A DNA stretch of 64,000 nucleotides from Iamia majanohamensis (lineage in GTDB: Bacteria; Actinomycetota; Acidimicrobiia; Acidimicrobiales; Iamiaceae). The notes below the pieces were generated by a model. That model did no database searches. It was given only the letters and a program-made list of their open reading frames with translations, and was not told the origin of the DNA. The stretch lies in NCBI RefSeq assembly GCF_028532485.1, contig NZ_CP116942.1, positions 2,418,001-2,482,000 on the forward strand, read 5' to 3'. Both the position numbers and the translations under genes were made by a program. Below are positions 26,420 to 35,124 of the stretch, piece after piece (position 1 is the stretch's first letter; each line of letters opens with the position of its first letter).

Positions 26420-27303
26420 CAGTGGACGATCTTGGCCAGGTCGAGCTCGAGGATGTCGCTGGCGCCGGCGTCGCGGAGGGCGGGGATGAGGATGTTGATC
26501 TCGGCCTTGGGCACGACCGTCTCCACCGCGAAGCCGCCGCCCCGGTGGAGGGCGGAGACGGTGGGGGCCTTCATCGACGGCAGGATGGCGATCACGGCAT
26601 CGAGGTCGTCGGCGCCCACGTTGAGCTTGACCAGCACCTTGCCCCGGGCCTCCAGGGCCCCGTCGAGGAGGGTCTTCAGCTGGGCCATGGCGTGGGCCTT
26701 CTCCGGGTCGGCCAGCGCCGCGGGGTTGGCGATGAGCTCGGTGTGGGAGGTGAGGATCTCCCCCACCACCTTCAGCCCGGCGGCCCGCAGGGCCGAGCCC
26801 GTCTCGGTCAGGTCGACGATGGCGTCGACGATGTCGGGCACCTTGGCCTCGGTGGCGCCGTGGCTGAGGCTGACCTCGGCCTCGATCCCGAGGCCCTGGA
26901 AGTAGCGCTTGGTGAGGCCGGGGTACTCGCTCGCCACCCGCACGCCCTGGTGGAGGTCCTCCACCCGCTCCACGGGCGAGTCGGCCGGCACCGCCACGAC
27001 GATGCGGACGGGCCGGGCGGTGGCCTTGGAGTAGTGGAGTCGGCCCAGGCTCTCGACCTTGCTCTCGGTCTCCTCGATCCAGTCCCGGCCGGTGATGCCC
27101 ACGTCGAAGAGGCCGTCGGCCACGTAGCGGGGGATCTCCTGGGGGCGGAGGATGCGCACCTGGTCGATGCGGGGGTCGTCGATGCTCGCCTTGTAGGCGA
27201 CCGACGAGGAGCGGGAGACGGCCAGGTCGGCGTCCTCGAACAGCTCGAGGGTGGCACGCTCGAGGGACCCCTTGGGCAGGACGAGGCTCAGCACGCCCGC
27301 CAT
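26419..27303 (-). CDS. hisG: ATP phosphoribosyltransferase, long form
   Basis: 294 residues. It catalyses the first step of histidine synthesis, joining ATP and PRPP. The catalytic bilobal domain (VLPKGSLERATLELF, DVGITGRDWIEE, ATEAKVPDIVDAIVDLTETG) is followed from about 215 by the C-terminal histidine-sensing domain (LVKLNVGADDLDAVIAILP, VVPKAEINILIPAL). This is the hexameric HisG that does not need HisZ. ATG 27303. hisE, often next to hisG between ribH and hisG in actinobacteria, is not here. Confidence 0.95.
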   Translation of the reverse strand: MAGVLSLVLPKGSLERATLELFEDADLAVSRSSSVAYKASIDDPRIDQVRILRPQEIPRYVADGLFDVGITGRDWIEETESKVESLGRLHYSKATARPVRIVVAVPADSPVERVEDLHQGVRVASEYPGLTKRYFQGLGIEAEVSLSHGATEAKVPDIVDAIVDLTETGSALRAAGLKVVGEILTSHTELIANPAALADPEKAHAMAQLKTLLDGALEARGKVLVKLNVGADDLDAVIAILPSMKAPTVSALHRGGGFAVETVVPKAEINILIPALRDAGASDILELDLAKIVH

Positions 27304-27355
27304 CGTGCCCGCACCGCCCGACGGGGGCCAACCCCCGCCGCCCGGCGGCGCGGGG

Positions 27356-27727
27356 TCAGCCCACGCCGACGAGGTCGACGACGAACACGAGGGTCTCGTC
27401 GGGGCCGATGACGCCGCCGGCGCCCTGGGACCCGTAGGCGAGGTGGGGCGGGATGGTGAGACGGCGGCGCCCGCCGACGCGCATGCCCTGCACGCCCTGG
27501 TCCCATCCGTCGATGACCTGGCCCCGGCCCAGCCGGAAGCCGAGGGTGTCGCCCCGGTCCCAGGAGGCGTCGAACTGGCGGCCGGTCGACCACGCCACCC
27601 CCACGTAGTGGACCTCGACGGCGTGGCCCGCGGCGGCCTCCTCGCCGTCGCCGACGGCCAGGTCCTCGGAGAGCAGGTCGTCGGGCGGGGCGGCGTCGGC
27701 GGGGATGGTGACCTCGGGCTTGTCCAT
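27356..27727 (-). CDS. FKBP-type peptidyl-prolyl isomerase
   Basis: 123 residues: an unstructured acidic N-terminus and one FKBP domain (HYVGVAWSTGRQFDASWDRG, RGQVIDGWDQGVQGMRVGG, PPHLAYGSQGAGG). It turns Xaa-Pro peptide bonds; no signal peptide, so cytoplasmic. ATG 27727 lies 7 nt after TAGGGT (27740-27735 on the minus strand), so it is probably leaderless and heads the FKBP-hisG-csd unit. Confidence 0.92.
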   Translation of the reverse strand: MDKPEVTIPADAAPPDDLLSEDLAVGDGEEAAAGHAVEVHYVGVAWSTGRQFDASWDRGDTLGFRLGRGQVIDGWDQGVQGMRVGGRRRLTIPPHLAYGSQGAGGVIGPDETLVFVVDLVGVG

Positions 27728-27747
27728 GTCCGGCACCCTAGGGGTGC

Positions 27748-28527
27748 TCAGTCGGCCTCGGGCCCGGGGGCGTCCGCCGCCTGCGCGCCGGGGCCGGCCC
27801 ACGGGGGCAGCAGCTCGTGGACCGAGCCGATGCGGCTGGCCCCCGGGCCCAGGTCGACGCCGTCGTAGAGGTCGTAGGGGTCGAGCAGCACCGGGACCAG
27901 GCCGGCGGCCCGGGCCCCGGCCAGGTCGTAGCGGACGCTGTCGCCCACGTAGGCGATCCGCACCGGGTCGACGCCCCGGGCCGCCATGGCCTCGAGGGCG
28001 GGGGCGAAGATGGCGGGGTCGGGCTTCTCCACGCCGACCACGGCCGAGTCGACGACCACGTCCACCGGCACGCCGCCGCCGGGACCCACCTGGCAGAGCC
28101 CCAGGTGGGCGATGAGGGCCTCGACCTGCCCGGTGGCGTTGCTGACGATGCCGAGGGGCGTGCCCCCCTGGCCCAGGCGCTCCATGGCCGTGGCCGTCTC
28201 CACGATCGGGAACCGCCAGCAGTGGTGGCCGAACACCCGCCCGAAGGCGGTGCGCCCCTCGTCCCGACGCTCCTCGGGCACGCCGGCGGTGGCGAGGTAG
28301 GCCTCGATGTAGTCGAGCCAGACCTCGTGGCCGTCCCGGGCGGACGTGGCGTGGGCGTGCATGCCCACGTAGTGGGCCCGGACCCGGTCGGCCAGGGTGC
28401 CGGTGGCCCCCAGCGGGGCGAGGGCCACCTCGAAGGCGACCGGGTCGGGGAGGGTGAGCACGCCGCCCACGTCGAAGAGCACGGCGTCGACGTCGCGGCC
28501 CACCACCGGGGCGGTCGCACGATCCAT
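27748..28527 (-). CDS. HAD-superfamily hydrolase
   Basis: 259 residues. Motif I is AVLFDVGGVL with nucleophile D19; the second Asp is replaced by Gly, as in the DxGG subgroup. Motif II is GIVSNATGQ, motif III VEKPDPAIF, motif IV YVGDSVRYDLAGA. It is probably a small-molecule phosphatase with a helical cap. ATG 28527 lies 6 nt after TAGGTT (28539-28534), a leaderless pattern. Substrate unknown. Confidence 0.88.
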   Translation of the reverse strand: MDRATAPVVGRDVDAVLFDVGGVLTLPDPVAFEVALAPLGATGTLADRVRAHYVGMHAHATSARDGHEVWLDYIEAYLATAGVPEERRDEGRTAFGRVFGHHCWRFPIVETATAMERLGQGGTPLGIVSNATGQVEALIAHLGLCQVGPGGGVPVDVVVDSAVVGVEKPDPAIFAPALEAMAARGVDPVRIAYVGDSVRYDLAGARAAGLVPVLLDPYDLYDGVDLGPGASRIGSVHELLPPWAGPGAQAADAPGPEAD

Positions 28528-28571
28528 GGCCGCAACCTAGGCGGGCCGACGGGGCGCGGGCGCACACGAAG

Positions 28572-28587
28572 TGGAACTAAGGTTCCA
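28572..28587. promoter_or_regulatory. Palindromic operator over the DUF1254-tetR promoter
   Basis: TGGAAC-TAAG-GTTCCA, a perfect 6-bp-arm palindrome, overlaps a TAAGGT -10 box (28578-28583) that lies 9 nt before the ATG at 28593; a third GTTCC half follows at once. The downstream operon ends with a TetR regulator, the likely ligand-released repressor. The assignment is by position and symmetry only. Confidence 0.55.
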
Positions 28588-28592
28588 GTTCC

Positions 28593-30026
28593 ATGCGGTC
28601 GCGCCCCTCCCCCAGCGGTCCCGCCCGGCGGGTCGCAGCCCTGCTCGCCGTCGCCGCCCTGGTGCTGGCGACGGCGTGCAGCGGCGACGACGCCGCCGAC
28701 GCCCCACCGCGCGCCACCGCTCCCACCCCCACCACCGCCGAGGAGACCCCACCCATGACCGACGCCGAGCTGGCCGCCGAGACCTACGTCGCCGGCTACC
28801 CCCTGCTGGTCTCCACCCGCACCCTCCAGCGCTTCGGCGGCCTCATCGGGGTGAACGGGCTGTTCTGGCAGACCGCCCTGTCGGGACCCGAGACCCGGGT
28901 GATCGTGGCCCCCAACCAGGACACGCTCTACTCGATCGCCGTCCTCGACCTGCGGGCCGGCCCCCTCGCCCTGACCGTGCCCGAGATCCCCGACCGCTAC
29001 CACGCCTACCAGCTGCTCGACACCTGGACGGAGTCCTTCGCCTACGTCGGCACCCGGGCCACCGGCGGCCGGGCCGGGACCTGGGTCATCACCCCGCCCG
29101 GCTGGGAGGGCGAGCCGCCCGCCGGCACCCACCAGATCGAGGCCACCACCCCGCTGGTGTTCCTGCTGGGCCGCTTCCTCGTCGACGACGAGGCCGACAT
29201 CCCCCACGTGCTCGCCCTCCGCGACCAGATCAGCCTCCAGCCCCTCGGGGCCCTCACCGGCGACACCGACGCGCCGGCGCCCCCGCCCCTCGGCGACCCC
29301 GCCGGTGCTCCGCAGGCCATCCCCACCGACGCCTCCGCCTTCACCGAGCTGGGCGCCGCCCTCGACGTGGTCGCCCCCACCACGCCGGCCCAGCGGGACC
29401 TCTTCGCCCGGGCCGAGGCGGCCGGCATCGTGGGCCGCGACGGCGCGCCGCCCACCGCGGACCCGGCCCTGCTCGACGAGGCCGCGCAGGCCGGCCACGC
29501 CCGCATCGGCCGGGGCGCGGCGGGCACCGGCGGCGCGACCGGGTGGAGCGCGCCCGGCCGGGTCGGGACCTACGGCGACGACCTCGACCAGCGGGCCCTG
29601 GTGGCGCGCATCGGGTGGGGCGCCAACGTCCCCGAGGAGGCCGTCTACTCCGTGGCCCGCACCGACGGCGACGGCGCCCCGCTCGACGGCTCGGTGCCCC
29701 ACGTCGTGCGCTTCCCGGCCGACGCCCGGCCTCCGGTCGACTCCTTCTGGTCGCTCACCGCCTACGGGCCCGACATGTTCTTCGCGGCCAACCCGCAGGG
29801 CACCTACGCCATCGGCGACCGCTCGCCCGCCCTCACCGAGGAGGAGGACGGCTCGCTGGAGGTGGTCGTCTCCCACGAGGAGCCCCCGCCCCGGGCCGAC
29901 GGCACCCCTCGCCCGTGGCTGCCGGTGCCCGAGGGCCGCTACGTCCTCATGCTGCGCCTCTACCTCCCCCAGCAGGCCGCCATCGACGGCACCTGGACGC
30001 CCCCGCCGGTGGAGCCCGTCGGGTGA
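28593..30026 (+). CDS. DUF1254/DUF1214 lipoprotein
   Basis: 477 residues. Lipoprotein signal AALLAVAALVLATAC with the Cys at 29, a Thr/Pro linker, then the DUF1254 domain (YVAGYPLLVSTRTLQRF, VIVAPNQDTLYSIAVLDLRA, YHAYQLLDTWTESFAYVG) and the C-terminal DUF1214 domain (PPVDSFWSLTAYGPDMFF, YVLMLRLYLPQQAAIDGTW). The family is common in environmental actinobacteria and proteobacteria; no reaction is established. Leaderless ATG start. It overlaps tetR by GTGA, so the two form an operon. Confidence 0.85.
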   Translation: MRSRPSPSGPARRVAALLAVAALVLATACSGDDAADAPPRATAPTPTTAEETPPMTDAELAAETYVAGYPLLVSTRTLQRFGGLIGVNGLFWQTALSGPETRVIVAPNQDTLYSIAVLDLRAGPLALTVPEIPDRYHAYQLLDTWTESFAYVGTRATGGRAGTWVITPPGWEGEPPAGTHQIEATTPLVFLLGRFLVDDEADIPHVLALRDQISLQPLGALTGDTDAPAPPPLGDPAGAPQAIPTDASAFTELGAALDVVAPTTPAQRDLFARAEAAGIVGRDGAPPTADPALLDEAAQAGHARIGRGAAGTGGATGWSAPGRVGTYGDDLDQRALVARIGWGANVPEEAVYSVARTDGDGAPLDGSVPHVVRFPADARPPVDSFWSLTAYGPDMFFAANPQGTYAIGDRSPALTEEEDGSLEVVVSHEEPPPRADGTPRPWLPVPEGRYVLMLRLYLPQQAAIDGTWTPPPVEPVG

Positions 30027-30676
30027 CCGCCGCGTCGGCCCCGGCCCGCCCCCGCCAGGCCCGGTCCCGTGCGACGCGTGAGCGCCTCCTGGTCGCGGCC
30101 CGGCGAGCCTTCGCCGAGCACGGCCACGACGGCGTGAACCTGCGGGTCCACGTGCTCGAGCCCGCGGGGGTGGGGGTGGGCAGCTTCTACCACCAGTTCG
30201 CCGACAAGACCGACCTGCTCATCACCCTGCTCGACGAGGCGGCCGAGGACCGTCGGCGGGCCGTGGTCGACGACCCCGCCGTCGTCGCCGAGCGGACGCC
30301 CCAGGAGGTGCTGGGCGAGGGCTTCGCCCGGCTCCTGGCCGACATCGACGCGTCGGAGGACCTGTGGCGGATCCAGATCCGGGAGCGGGCCAACCCCGAC
30401 CCCCGCATCCGACGTCGCGTCGGGGGCGGCCCCGACGCGTGGCGCCGCGACCTGGCGGCCACGCTCCGGGCCACGACGGGCGCGCCCGAGGCCGTGGTCG
30501 CCCGCGCCGCCGACCTGCTGTTCTCCCTCGGCGTGGGCCTGGCCGCCACCTACCTGGAGCGGCCTCGGCGCCGCCGCACGGCCGCCGCCCGGCGGGAGCT
30601 GGCCGCCGGGGCCGCCACCTTCGCCACCGCCGGCCTGGGCGCCCTGCTCGAGGGGGGCGGGGCCGACCGGCCCTAG
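30023..30676 (+). CDS. TetR-family transcriptional regulator
   Basis: 217 residues. The N-terminal helix-turn-helix reads TRERLLVAARRAFAEHG followed by VGVGSFYHQFADKTDLL, with the typical FYHQF recognition helix end. The rest is the ligand-binding helical domain. GTG 30023 overlaps the DUF1254 gene (GTGA). It probably represses its own operon through the palindrome at 28572. Its TAG overlaps the ribH stop on the other strand in a shared CTAG. Confidence 0.88.
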   Translation: MTAASAPARPRQARSRATRERLLVAARRAFAEHGHDGVNLRVHVLEPAGVGVGSFYHQFADKTDLLITLLDEAAEDRRRAVVDDPAVVAERTPQEVLGEGFARLLADIDASEDLWRIQIRERANPDPRIRRRVGGGPDAWRRDLAATLRATTGAPEAVVARAADLLFSLGVGLAATYLERPRRRRTAAARRELAAGAATFATAGLGALLEGGGADRP

Positions 30677-31158
30677 GCCCCGATGCGGGCCAGGAGGCGC
30701 ACCATCTCGACCGCGGTGCGGGCCCCCTCCTCGCCCACGTTGTGGCCGCCGGGGCCCTCGGAGCGCTCCAGGGCCTGGTCGAGGGTCTCGGTGGTGAGCA
30801 CGCCGAACACGATCGGCACCCCCGTGGCCAGCCCGGCCCGGAGGATGCCCGCCGCGCACTCCCCCGCCACCGCCTCGTAGTGGGTGGTGGCGCCCCGGAT
30901 GACGCAGCCGACGCCGATCACCGCGTCGACCCCGCCCGCCTCGGCGAAGGCCTTGGCCGCGAGGGGGATCTCGAAGGCGCCCGGGACCCACTCCACCACG
31001 GGGGCGGGCGCACCCAGCGCCTCCAGGCCCCGGGTGACGCCGTCGAGGAGCCGGAAGGTGATGCCGTCGTTGAAGCGGCCGGCCACCACCGCGACGCGGA
31101 CGCCGCGGCCGTCGAGGTCGGGCTCCACCCGCCGGTCGGAGGCGACGTCGCCGGCCAT
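30673..31158 (-). CDS. ribH: 6,7-Dimethyl-8-ribityllumazine synthase
   Basis: 161 residues. It condenses the ribityl-aminopyrimidine with dihydroxybutanone phosphate, the penultimate riboflavin step, usually as an icosahedral or pentameric shell. RFNDGIT, VPGAFEIPLAAK, GCVIRGATTHYE and GVLTTETLDQALERS are the binding-site motifs. ATG 31158 overlaps ribBA (TGATG). Confidence 0.97.
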   Translation of the reverse strand: MAGDVASDRRVEPDLDGRGVRVAVVAGRFNDGITFRLLDGVTRGLEALGAPAPVVEWVPGAFEIPLAAKAFAEAGGVDAVIGVGCVIRGATTHYEAVAGECAAGILRAGLATGVPIVFGVLTTETLDQALERSEGPGGHNVGEEGARTAVEMVRLLARIGA

Positions 31159-32456
31159 CAGGCCTCCTCGCCCGCGGCCGGCGGGTCGGCCGGGGGCACC
31201 GGGGCCGCGCCCTCGCCCACGTCGTCGAGGCCCTCGAGCAGGTGGCCCATGCGGTCGCGCTTGGTGCGCAGGTAGGCGATGTTCTCGGGGTTGGGGGCGA
31301 TGATCGACGGCACCCGGGCGGTGATGTCGAGGCCGAAGCCCTCCAGCCCGCCGTACTTGGACGGGTTGTTGGTGATGATCCGCATGGTGGTGAGTCCGAG
31401 GTCGTGGAGGATCTGGGCGCCGATGCCGTACTCCCGGCTGTCGACGGGCAGGCCCAGGTCGGTGTTGGCGTCGACGGTGTCGCGGCCCTCGTCCTGGAGC
31501 GTGTAGGCCCGGATCTTGTGGCCGATGCCGATGCCCCGGCCCTCGTGGCCGCGGAGGTAGACGATCACGCCGGTGCCCTCCTCGGCGATCATCTGCATGG
31601 CCGCGTCGAGCTGGACGCCGCAGTCGCAGCGCATGGAGCCGAACACGTCGCCGGTGAGGCACTCGCTGTGGACCCGGACGAGGACGTCGGGCGTGCCGTT
31701 CACGGACCCCTTGACCATGGCCACGTGCTGCTCGCCGTCGAGCACCGACTCGAACACGTAGCTGGTGAAGTCGCCCCAGCGGGTGGGGATGCGGGCCTCG
31801 GCCACCCGGCGCACCAGCTTCTCGGTGCGCCGCCGGTAGCGGATGAGGTCCGCGATGGAGATGAAGAGCAGGTCGTGCTCCCGGGCGAAGCGCACCAGCT
31901 CGGGCACCCGGGCCATGCCCATCTTGTCCTCGTCGACGATCTCGCAGAGCACGCCGGCCGGGGCCAGCCCGGCGAGGCGGGCCAGGTCGAGGGCGGCCTC
32001 GGTGTGGCCGGCCCGCTTCAGCACGCCGCCCTCCCGGCCCACCAGCGGGAAGATGTGCCCGGGGCGGGCCAGGTCACCGGGCCGGGTGGCCGGGTCGACC
32101 AGGCTCTTGATGGTCGCGGCCCGGTCGCCGGCCGAGATGCCGGTGCTGGTGCCGTGGCGGTAGTCGACGGTGACGGTGAACGCCGTGCGCATGCTCTCGG
32201 TGTTCTGCTCGACCATGGGCCGCAGGTCGAGCTCGGCGGCCCGCTCGGCGGTGACGGGGGCGCAGATGACCCCCGAGGAGTGCTTGAGGAAGAAGGCGAT
32301 GGCCTCGGGCGTGACGGCGTCGGCCGCCATGATGAGGTCGCCCTCGTTCTCGCGGTCCTCGTCGTCGACCACGACGACGATCTCCCCCCGCCCGACCGCC
32401 GCGATGGCGTCCTCGATGGGGGCGAACTCTGTCCTGGTGTCGGCGGACGTGGTCAC
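31158..32456 (-). CDS. ribBA: Bifunctional DHBP synthase / GTP cyclohydrolase II
   Basis: 432 residues. The N-terminal half makes dihydroxybutanone phosphate from ribulose 5-phosphate: acidic loop [10 protein letters not shown] at 31-40 and [16 protein letters not shown]. The C-terminal half opens GTP: zinc cysteines in [15 protein letters not shown], the GHEGRGIG loop, and a [20 protein letters not shown] segment. It supplies both riboflavin precursors. GTG 32456. A gap of 76 bp separates it from ribE. Confidence 0.97.
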   Translation of the reverse strand: MTTSADTRTEFAPIEDAIAAVGRGEIVVVVDDEDRENEGDLIMAADAVTPEAIAFFLKHSSGVICAPVTAERAAELDLRPMVEQNTESMRTAFTVTVDYRHGTSTGISAGDRAATIKSLVDPATRPGDLARPGHIFPLVGREGGVLKRAGHTEAALDLARLAGLAPAGVLCEIVDEDKMGMARVPELVRFAREHDLLFISIADLIRYRRRTEKLVRRVAEARIPTRWGDFTSYVFESVLDGEQHVAMVKGSVNGTPDVLVRVHSECLTGDVFGSMRCDCGVQLDAAMQMIAEEGTGVIVYLRGHEGRGIGIGHKIRAYTLQDEGRDTVDANTDLGLPVDSREYGIGAQILHDLGLTTMRIITNNPSKYGGLEGFGLDITARVPSIIAPNPENIAYLRTKRDRMGHLLEGLDDVGEGAAPVPPADPPAAGEEA

Positions 32457-32532
32457 GGTGTGCTCCTGGGGGTGGTGTCGGGCCCGGTCGGTGCCCGCAG
32501 GGTGGGGGGTGCGGAGGGGGCGGCGGCGCGGG

Positions 32533-33120
32533 TCACGATCGCTCCGCCGGGTGGTCGGCGTACCAGTCGAGGAGGCGCTCGACGTGCTTGGCGGTCACGT
32601 CGACCTCCAGGTTCACGGCGTCGCCCGGGCTGCGGCGACCGAGGGTGGTGACCTCGGCGGTGTGGGGGATGATCGCCACCGACAGGCCCTCGGGGTGGAC
32701 CGCGGCCACGGTGAGGCTGACGCCGTCGATCGTGATGGAGCCCTTCTCCACCACGTAGCGGAGCAGGCCCTCGGGCACCGAGATGCGCAGGTCGGGGGCG
32801 GCGGTGAGCACCCGGCCCACGCCGTCGACGTGGCCCTGGACCAGGTGCCCGCCCAGGCGGTCCTGGACCCGCACCGGCCGCTCGAGGTTGACCCGGTCGC
32901 CGACGGCCAGGTCGCCCAGCGTGGTGCGGGAGAGCGTCTCGTCCACCACGTCGGCCTCCCACCAGCCGTCGCCCAGGGCCACCACGGTGAGGCAGGTGCC
33001 GTCGACGGCGATGGAGTCGCCCAGGCCGGCGTCGGAGGTGACCACCTCGGCGTCGATGCGCAGGCGCGACCCCTCCCGGCGGGCGACGGTGCCCAGCTCC
33101 TCCACGATCCCGGTGAACAT
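32533..33120 (-). CDS. ribE: Riboflavin synthase alpha chain
   Basis: 195 residues. It dismutates two lumazines to riboflavin. Two internal lumazine-binding barrels start with [12 protein letters not shown] and, about 95 residues later, with [24 protein letters not shown] and [11 protein letters not shown] repeat the ligand strand. The ATG overlaps the ribD stop (TGATG). Confidence 0.96.
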   Translation of the reverse strand: MFTGIVEELGTVARREGSRLRIDAEVVTSDAGLGDSIAVDGTCLTVVALGDGWWEADVVDETLSRTTLGDLAVGDRVNLERPVRVQDRLGGHLVQGHVDGVGRVLTAAPDLRISVPEGLLRYVVEKGSITIDGVSLTVAAVHPEGLSVAIIPHTAEVTTLGRRSPGDAVNLEVDVTAKHVERLLDWYADHPAERS

Positions 33121-34148
33121 CAGGCGGCTCCTCGTGCGGGGACGGGGCGGAGGTCGACGCGCAGGTCGTCGCCCACCGGGTCGACGGCGGCGATGCGGCC
33201 CCGCCACAGGTCGGTGATGGTGGCCAGGCCCGGTCCCCGGAACAGGCCGGGGCCGTCGTCGCCGCCGGCCAGGGCGGGGGCCAGGTAGAGCACGTAGCGG
33301 TCGACCAGGCCGGCCCGGTGGAAGGCGGTGGCGACCGTCGCCCCGCCCTCGACCAGGACCTGCAGGACGCCCTCGGCGCCGAGGCGGTCGAGCAGGGCGC
33401 CGAGGTCGCCGTCGGCCCGGCCCCACTCGAGGCAGGGGTGGACCCGGGCCCCGGCGGGCGCGGTGCCGAGCACGACCCGTCGGGGGTCGGGCCCCTCGAC
33501 CAGGCGGGTGGTGAGGGTGGGGTCGTCGGCCGTGACCGTGCCGGAGCCGACGACGATGGCCTGGCTCTCGGCCCGGAGCCGGTGGGCGTCGGTGCGGGCG
33601 TCGACGCCGGTGATCCACTGCGAGGTGCCGTCGGCCGCGGCGGTGCGGCCGTCGAGGGTGGCGGCCAGCTTGAGCACGACGAGGGGTCGGCCGGTGCGGC
33701 GGTGGTGGAGGTAGGCCGCCAGCTGGGCCGCCACCTCGTCGGCCCGGCACCCGACCTCGACGGCGACCCCGGCGGCCCGCAGCCGCTCGATCCCCTCCCC
33801 GGCGACCCGCGTGTCGGGGTCGGCCACGGCGACGACCACGCGGGCCACGCCTGCGGCGATGAGGGCGTCGGCGCAGGGCCCGGTGCGGCCCTGGTGGGCG
33901 CAGGGCTCGAGGGTGACGTGGACGGTGGCGCCGACGGCGGCGTCGGGGCCCTCGGCGGCCCGGGCCGCGTCGAGGGCGACGACCTCGGCGTGGCGCCCGC
34001 CGGGCGGCTCGGTGGCGCCGGTGTGCACGGCCCCGGCGACGGTCACGAGCACGGCCCCGACCCAGGGGTTGGGGGCGGTGCGGGTGCGGACGGCCTCGGC
34101 GAGGGCCACGGCGGTCGCCATGTGGGTCTCGTCGGCCGTGTCGGGCAC
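33120..34148 (-). CDS. ribD: Riboflavin deaminase-reductase
   Basis: 342 residues. The N-terminal zinc deaminase has HAE at 53-55 and the two Cys of PCAHQGRTGPC (C83, C92); the C-terminal reductase contains LKLAATLDGRTA, DDPTLTTRLV and LVEGGATVATAF. Together they carry out steps two and three of riboflavin synthesis. I chose GTG 34148 (VPDTADETHM), with AGGAGG 4 nt before it, over the internal ATG 34121, since it restores the usual N-terminus. It is the first gene after the FMN riboswitch. Confidence 0.94.
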   Translation of the reverse strand: MPDTADETHMATAVALAEAVRTRTAPNPWVGAVLVTVAGAVHTGATEPPGGRHAEVVALDAARAAEGPDAAVGATVHVTLEPCAHQGRTGPCADALIAAGVARVVVAVADPDTRVAGEGIERLRAAGVAVEVGCRADEVAAQLAAYLHHRRTGRPLVVLKLAATLDGRTAAADGTSQWITGVDARTDAHRLRAESQAIVVGSGTVTADDPTLTTRLVEGPDPRRVVLGTAPAGARVHPCLEWGRADGDLGALLDRLGAEGVLQVLVEGGATVATAFHRAGLVDRYVLYLAPALAGGDDGPGLFRGPGLATITDLWRGRIAAVDPVGDDLRVDLRPVPARGAA

Positions 34149-34210
34149 CGGTCCTCCTGGGTCGGGTCGCAGGGGGTCGGCGCGCGCGACCACCCGGCGG
34201 GCGGTGCACG

Positions 34211-34338
34211 TTCCTCGCTTCCATCCGGACTGTGACCGTCGGCCCCGGGCTTCCACCGGGTCAGCCCCACCGACCGAGGTCGACGGGGGTCGTGGGCTCT
34301 CACCACCGGTCGGGACTTCCACCCAACCCCGCGAGGGA
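34211..34338 (-). promoter_or_regulatory. FMN riboswitch (RFN element) upstream of ribD
   Basis: On the minus strand the conserved RFN blocks appear in order: TCGCGGGGTTGGGTGGAAGT, CCCGACCGGTGGT, GAGAGCCCACGA, GACCCGGTGGAAGCCCGGGG, CCGACGGTCACAGTCCGGAT and GGAAGCGAGGA. This is the six-helix FMN aptamer. It ends about 60 nt before the ribD start. In high-GC bacteria it usually works by hiding the ribosome-binding site, which fits the lack of a T-run here. It would shut down ribD-ribE-ribBA-ribH when FMN is plentiful. Confidence 0.96.
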
Positions 34339-34357
34339 TGATTCAGATGTCGGGGTC

Positions 34358-34363
34358 AGCATA
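34358..34363 (-). promoter_or_regulatory. -10 box of the rib operon promoter
   Basis: TATGCT on the minus strand, about 20 nt before the start of the FMN aptamer, with TGGGAC 18 bp farther upstream as a weak -35. The start site would fall near 34351. Confidence 0.5.
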
Positions 34364-34420
34364 CGGCTGGGGTCGTCGAGGGTCCCAGGTGGGTGCCCCA
34401 CGTCACCCCCGCGGGACGGT

Positions 34421-34451
34421 CCGACGGGGTGGGCCAGGCCCACCCCGTCGG
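34421..34451 (-). terminator. 31-nt perfect palindrome after the mog gene
   Basis: CCGACGGGGTGGGCC, one A, GGCCCACCCCGTCGG: 15-bp perfect arms, 14 bp past the stop at 34466. A near-identical palindrome follows metK at 44212-44242. Position and strength suggest a terminator without a U-tract. The rest of 34149-34465 is the riboswitch and promoter. Confidence 0.7.
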
Positions 34452-34465
34452 CCGCAAGGGGAGAC

Positions 34466-34930
34466 TCAGTGGGGGCGGCCGCCGGCCATGAGGTCGAGGG
34501 CGTGGGGCACGACGTCGAGCACGGCGTCGAGGCACTCGACCGAGCCCGACGTGGAGCCGGGCGTGTTGAGCACCAGGGCGTGGCCCACGGTGCCGGCCAG
34601 GCCCCGCGACAGGCGGCCCAGCGGGTTGACCAGGCGCATGGCCTCGGCCAGGCCGGGGGCCGGGCGCTCCAGCACCAGGGCGGTGCCCTCGGGGGTGAGG
34701 TCGCGGGGACCGAATCCGGTGCCGCCGGTGGTGACCACCAGCCCGGCGAAGCCGGCGGTGGCGCTGCGCAGGGCGGCGGCCACCTCGCCTGCGCCGTCGG
34801 GGGTCACCAGCCGGTCGACCACGTCGAAGCCGGCCTCGAGGAGCCGGGCGGCCAGGGCCGCGCCGGAGCGGTCCTCGCGCACGCCGTCGACCACCCCGTC
34901 GGACACCGTGATCACCTTGGCATCGGGCAT
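34466..34930 (-). CDS. mog: MogA/MoaB-family molybdenum cofactor protein
   Basis: 154 residues. The MoCF_biosynth fold is clear: AKVITVSDGVVDGVREDRSG at the start, then TTGGTGFGPRDLTPEG with the Mg/molybdopterin loop, and a LNTPGSTSGSVECLDAVL segment. It adenylylates molybdopterin before molybdate insertion. MogA versus MoaB cannot be separated by eye. The sulfite-oxidase-like enzyme at 22958-24583 is a possible customer. It follows rsmB across a family C repeat pair. Confidence 0.86.
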   Translation of the reverse strand: MPDAKVITVSDGVVDGVREDRSGAALAARLLEAGFDVVDRLVTPDGAGEVAAALRSATAGFAGLVVTTGGTGFGPRDLTPEGTALVLERPAPGLAEAMRLVNPLGRLSRGLAGTVGHALVLNTPGSTSGSVECLDAVLDVVPHALDLMAGGRPH

Positions 34931-34992
34931 GGGTCCACCCTGCCAGACGCCACCGCAGGCGACACCGGCGGCCCGGGCTCGTCACGATCGCC

Positions 34993-35105
34993 GGACCAGC
35001 GACCAGACGCGTGGCCCCGGCGGCGCGATCGGTCGCTGGTTCGCCGGCTGACACGAACCGGAGACCAGACGCGTCGCCCCGGCGGCGCGATCGGTCGCTG
35101 GTTCG
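34993..35105. repeat. Pair of ~52-bp palindromic repeats (family C, copies 3 and 4)
   Basis: Units at 34993-35044 and 35053-35105. The second opens CGAACCGGAGACC and both end GGTCGCTGGTTCG; the shared core contains GACCAGACGCGT and GGCGGCGCGATC. Intact arms are 13 bp. The same family occurs at 16041-16150. They fill the rsmB-mog spacer. Confidence 0.88.
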
Positions 35106-35124
35106 CTCGCGCGGGGCCGGCGGG

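Noticed and set aside
27738-29876. A 712-codon minus-strand frame across the HAD and DUF1254 genes
   Set aside because: Gly/Val/Arg-rich shadow of the real genes with no domain; the HAD and DUF1254 frames carry clear motifs.
34211-34338. A small gene in the ribD upstream gap
   Set aside because: All conserved bases match the FMN aptamer; no coding frame is needed to explain them.
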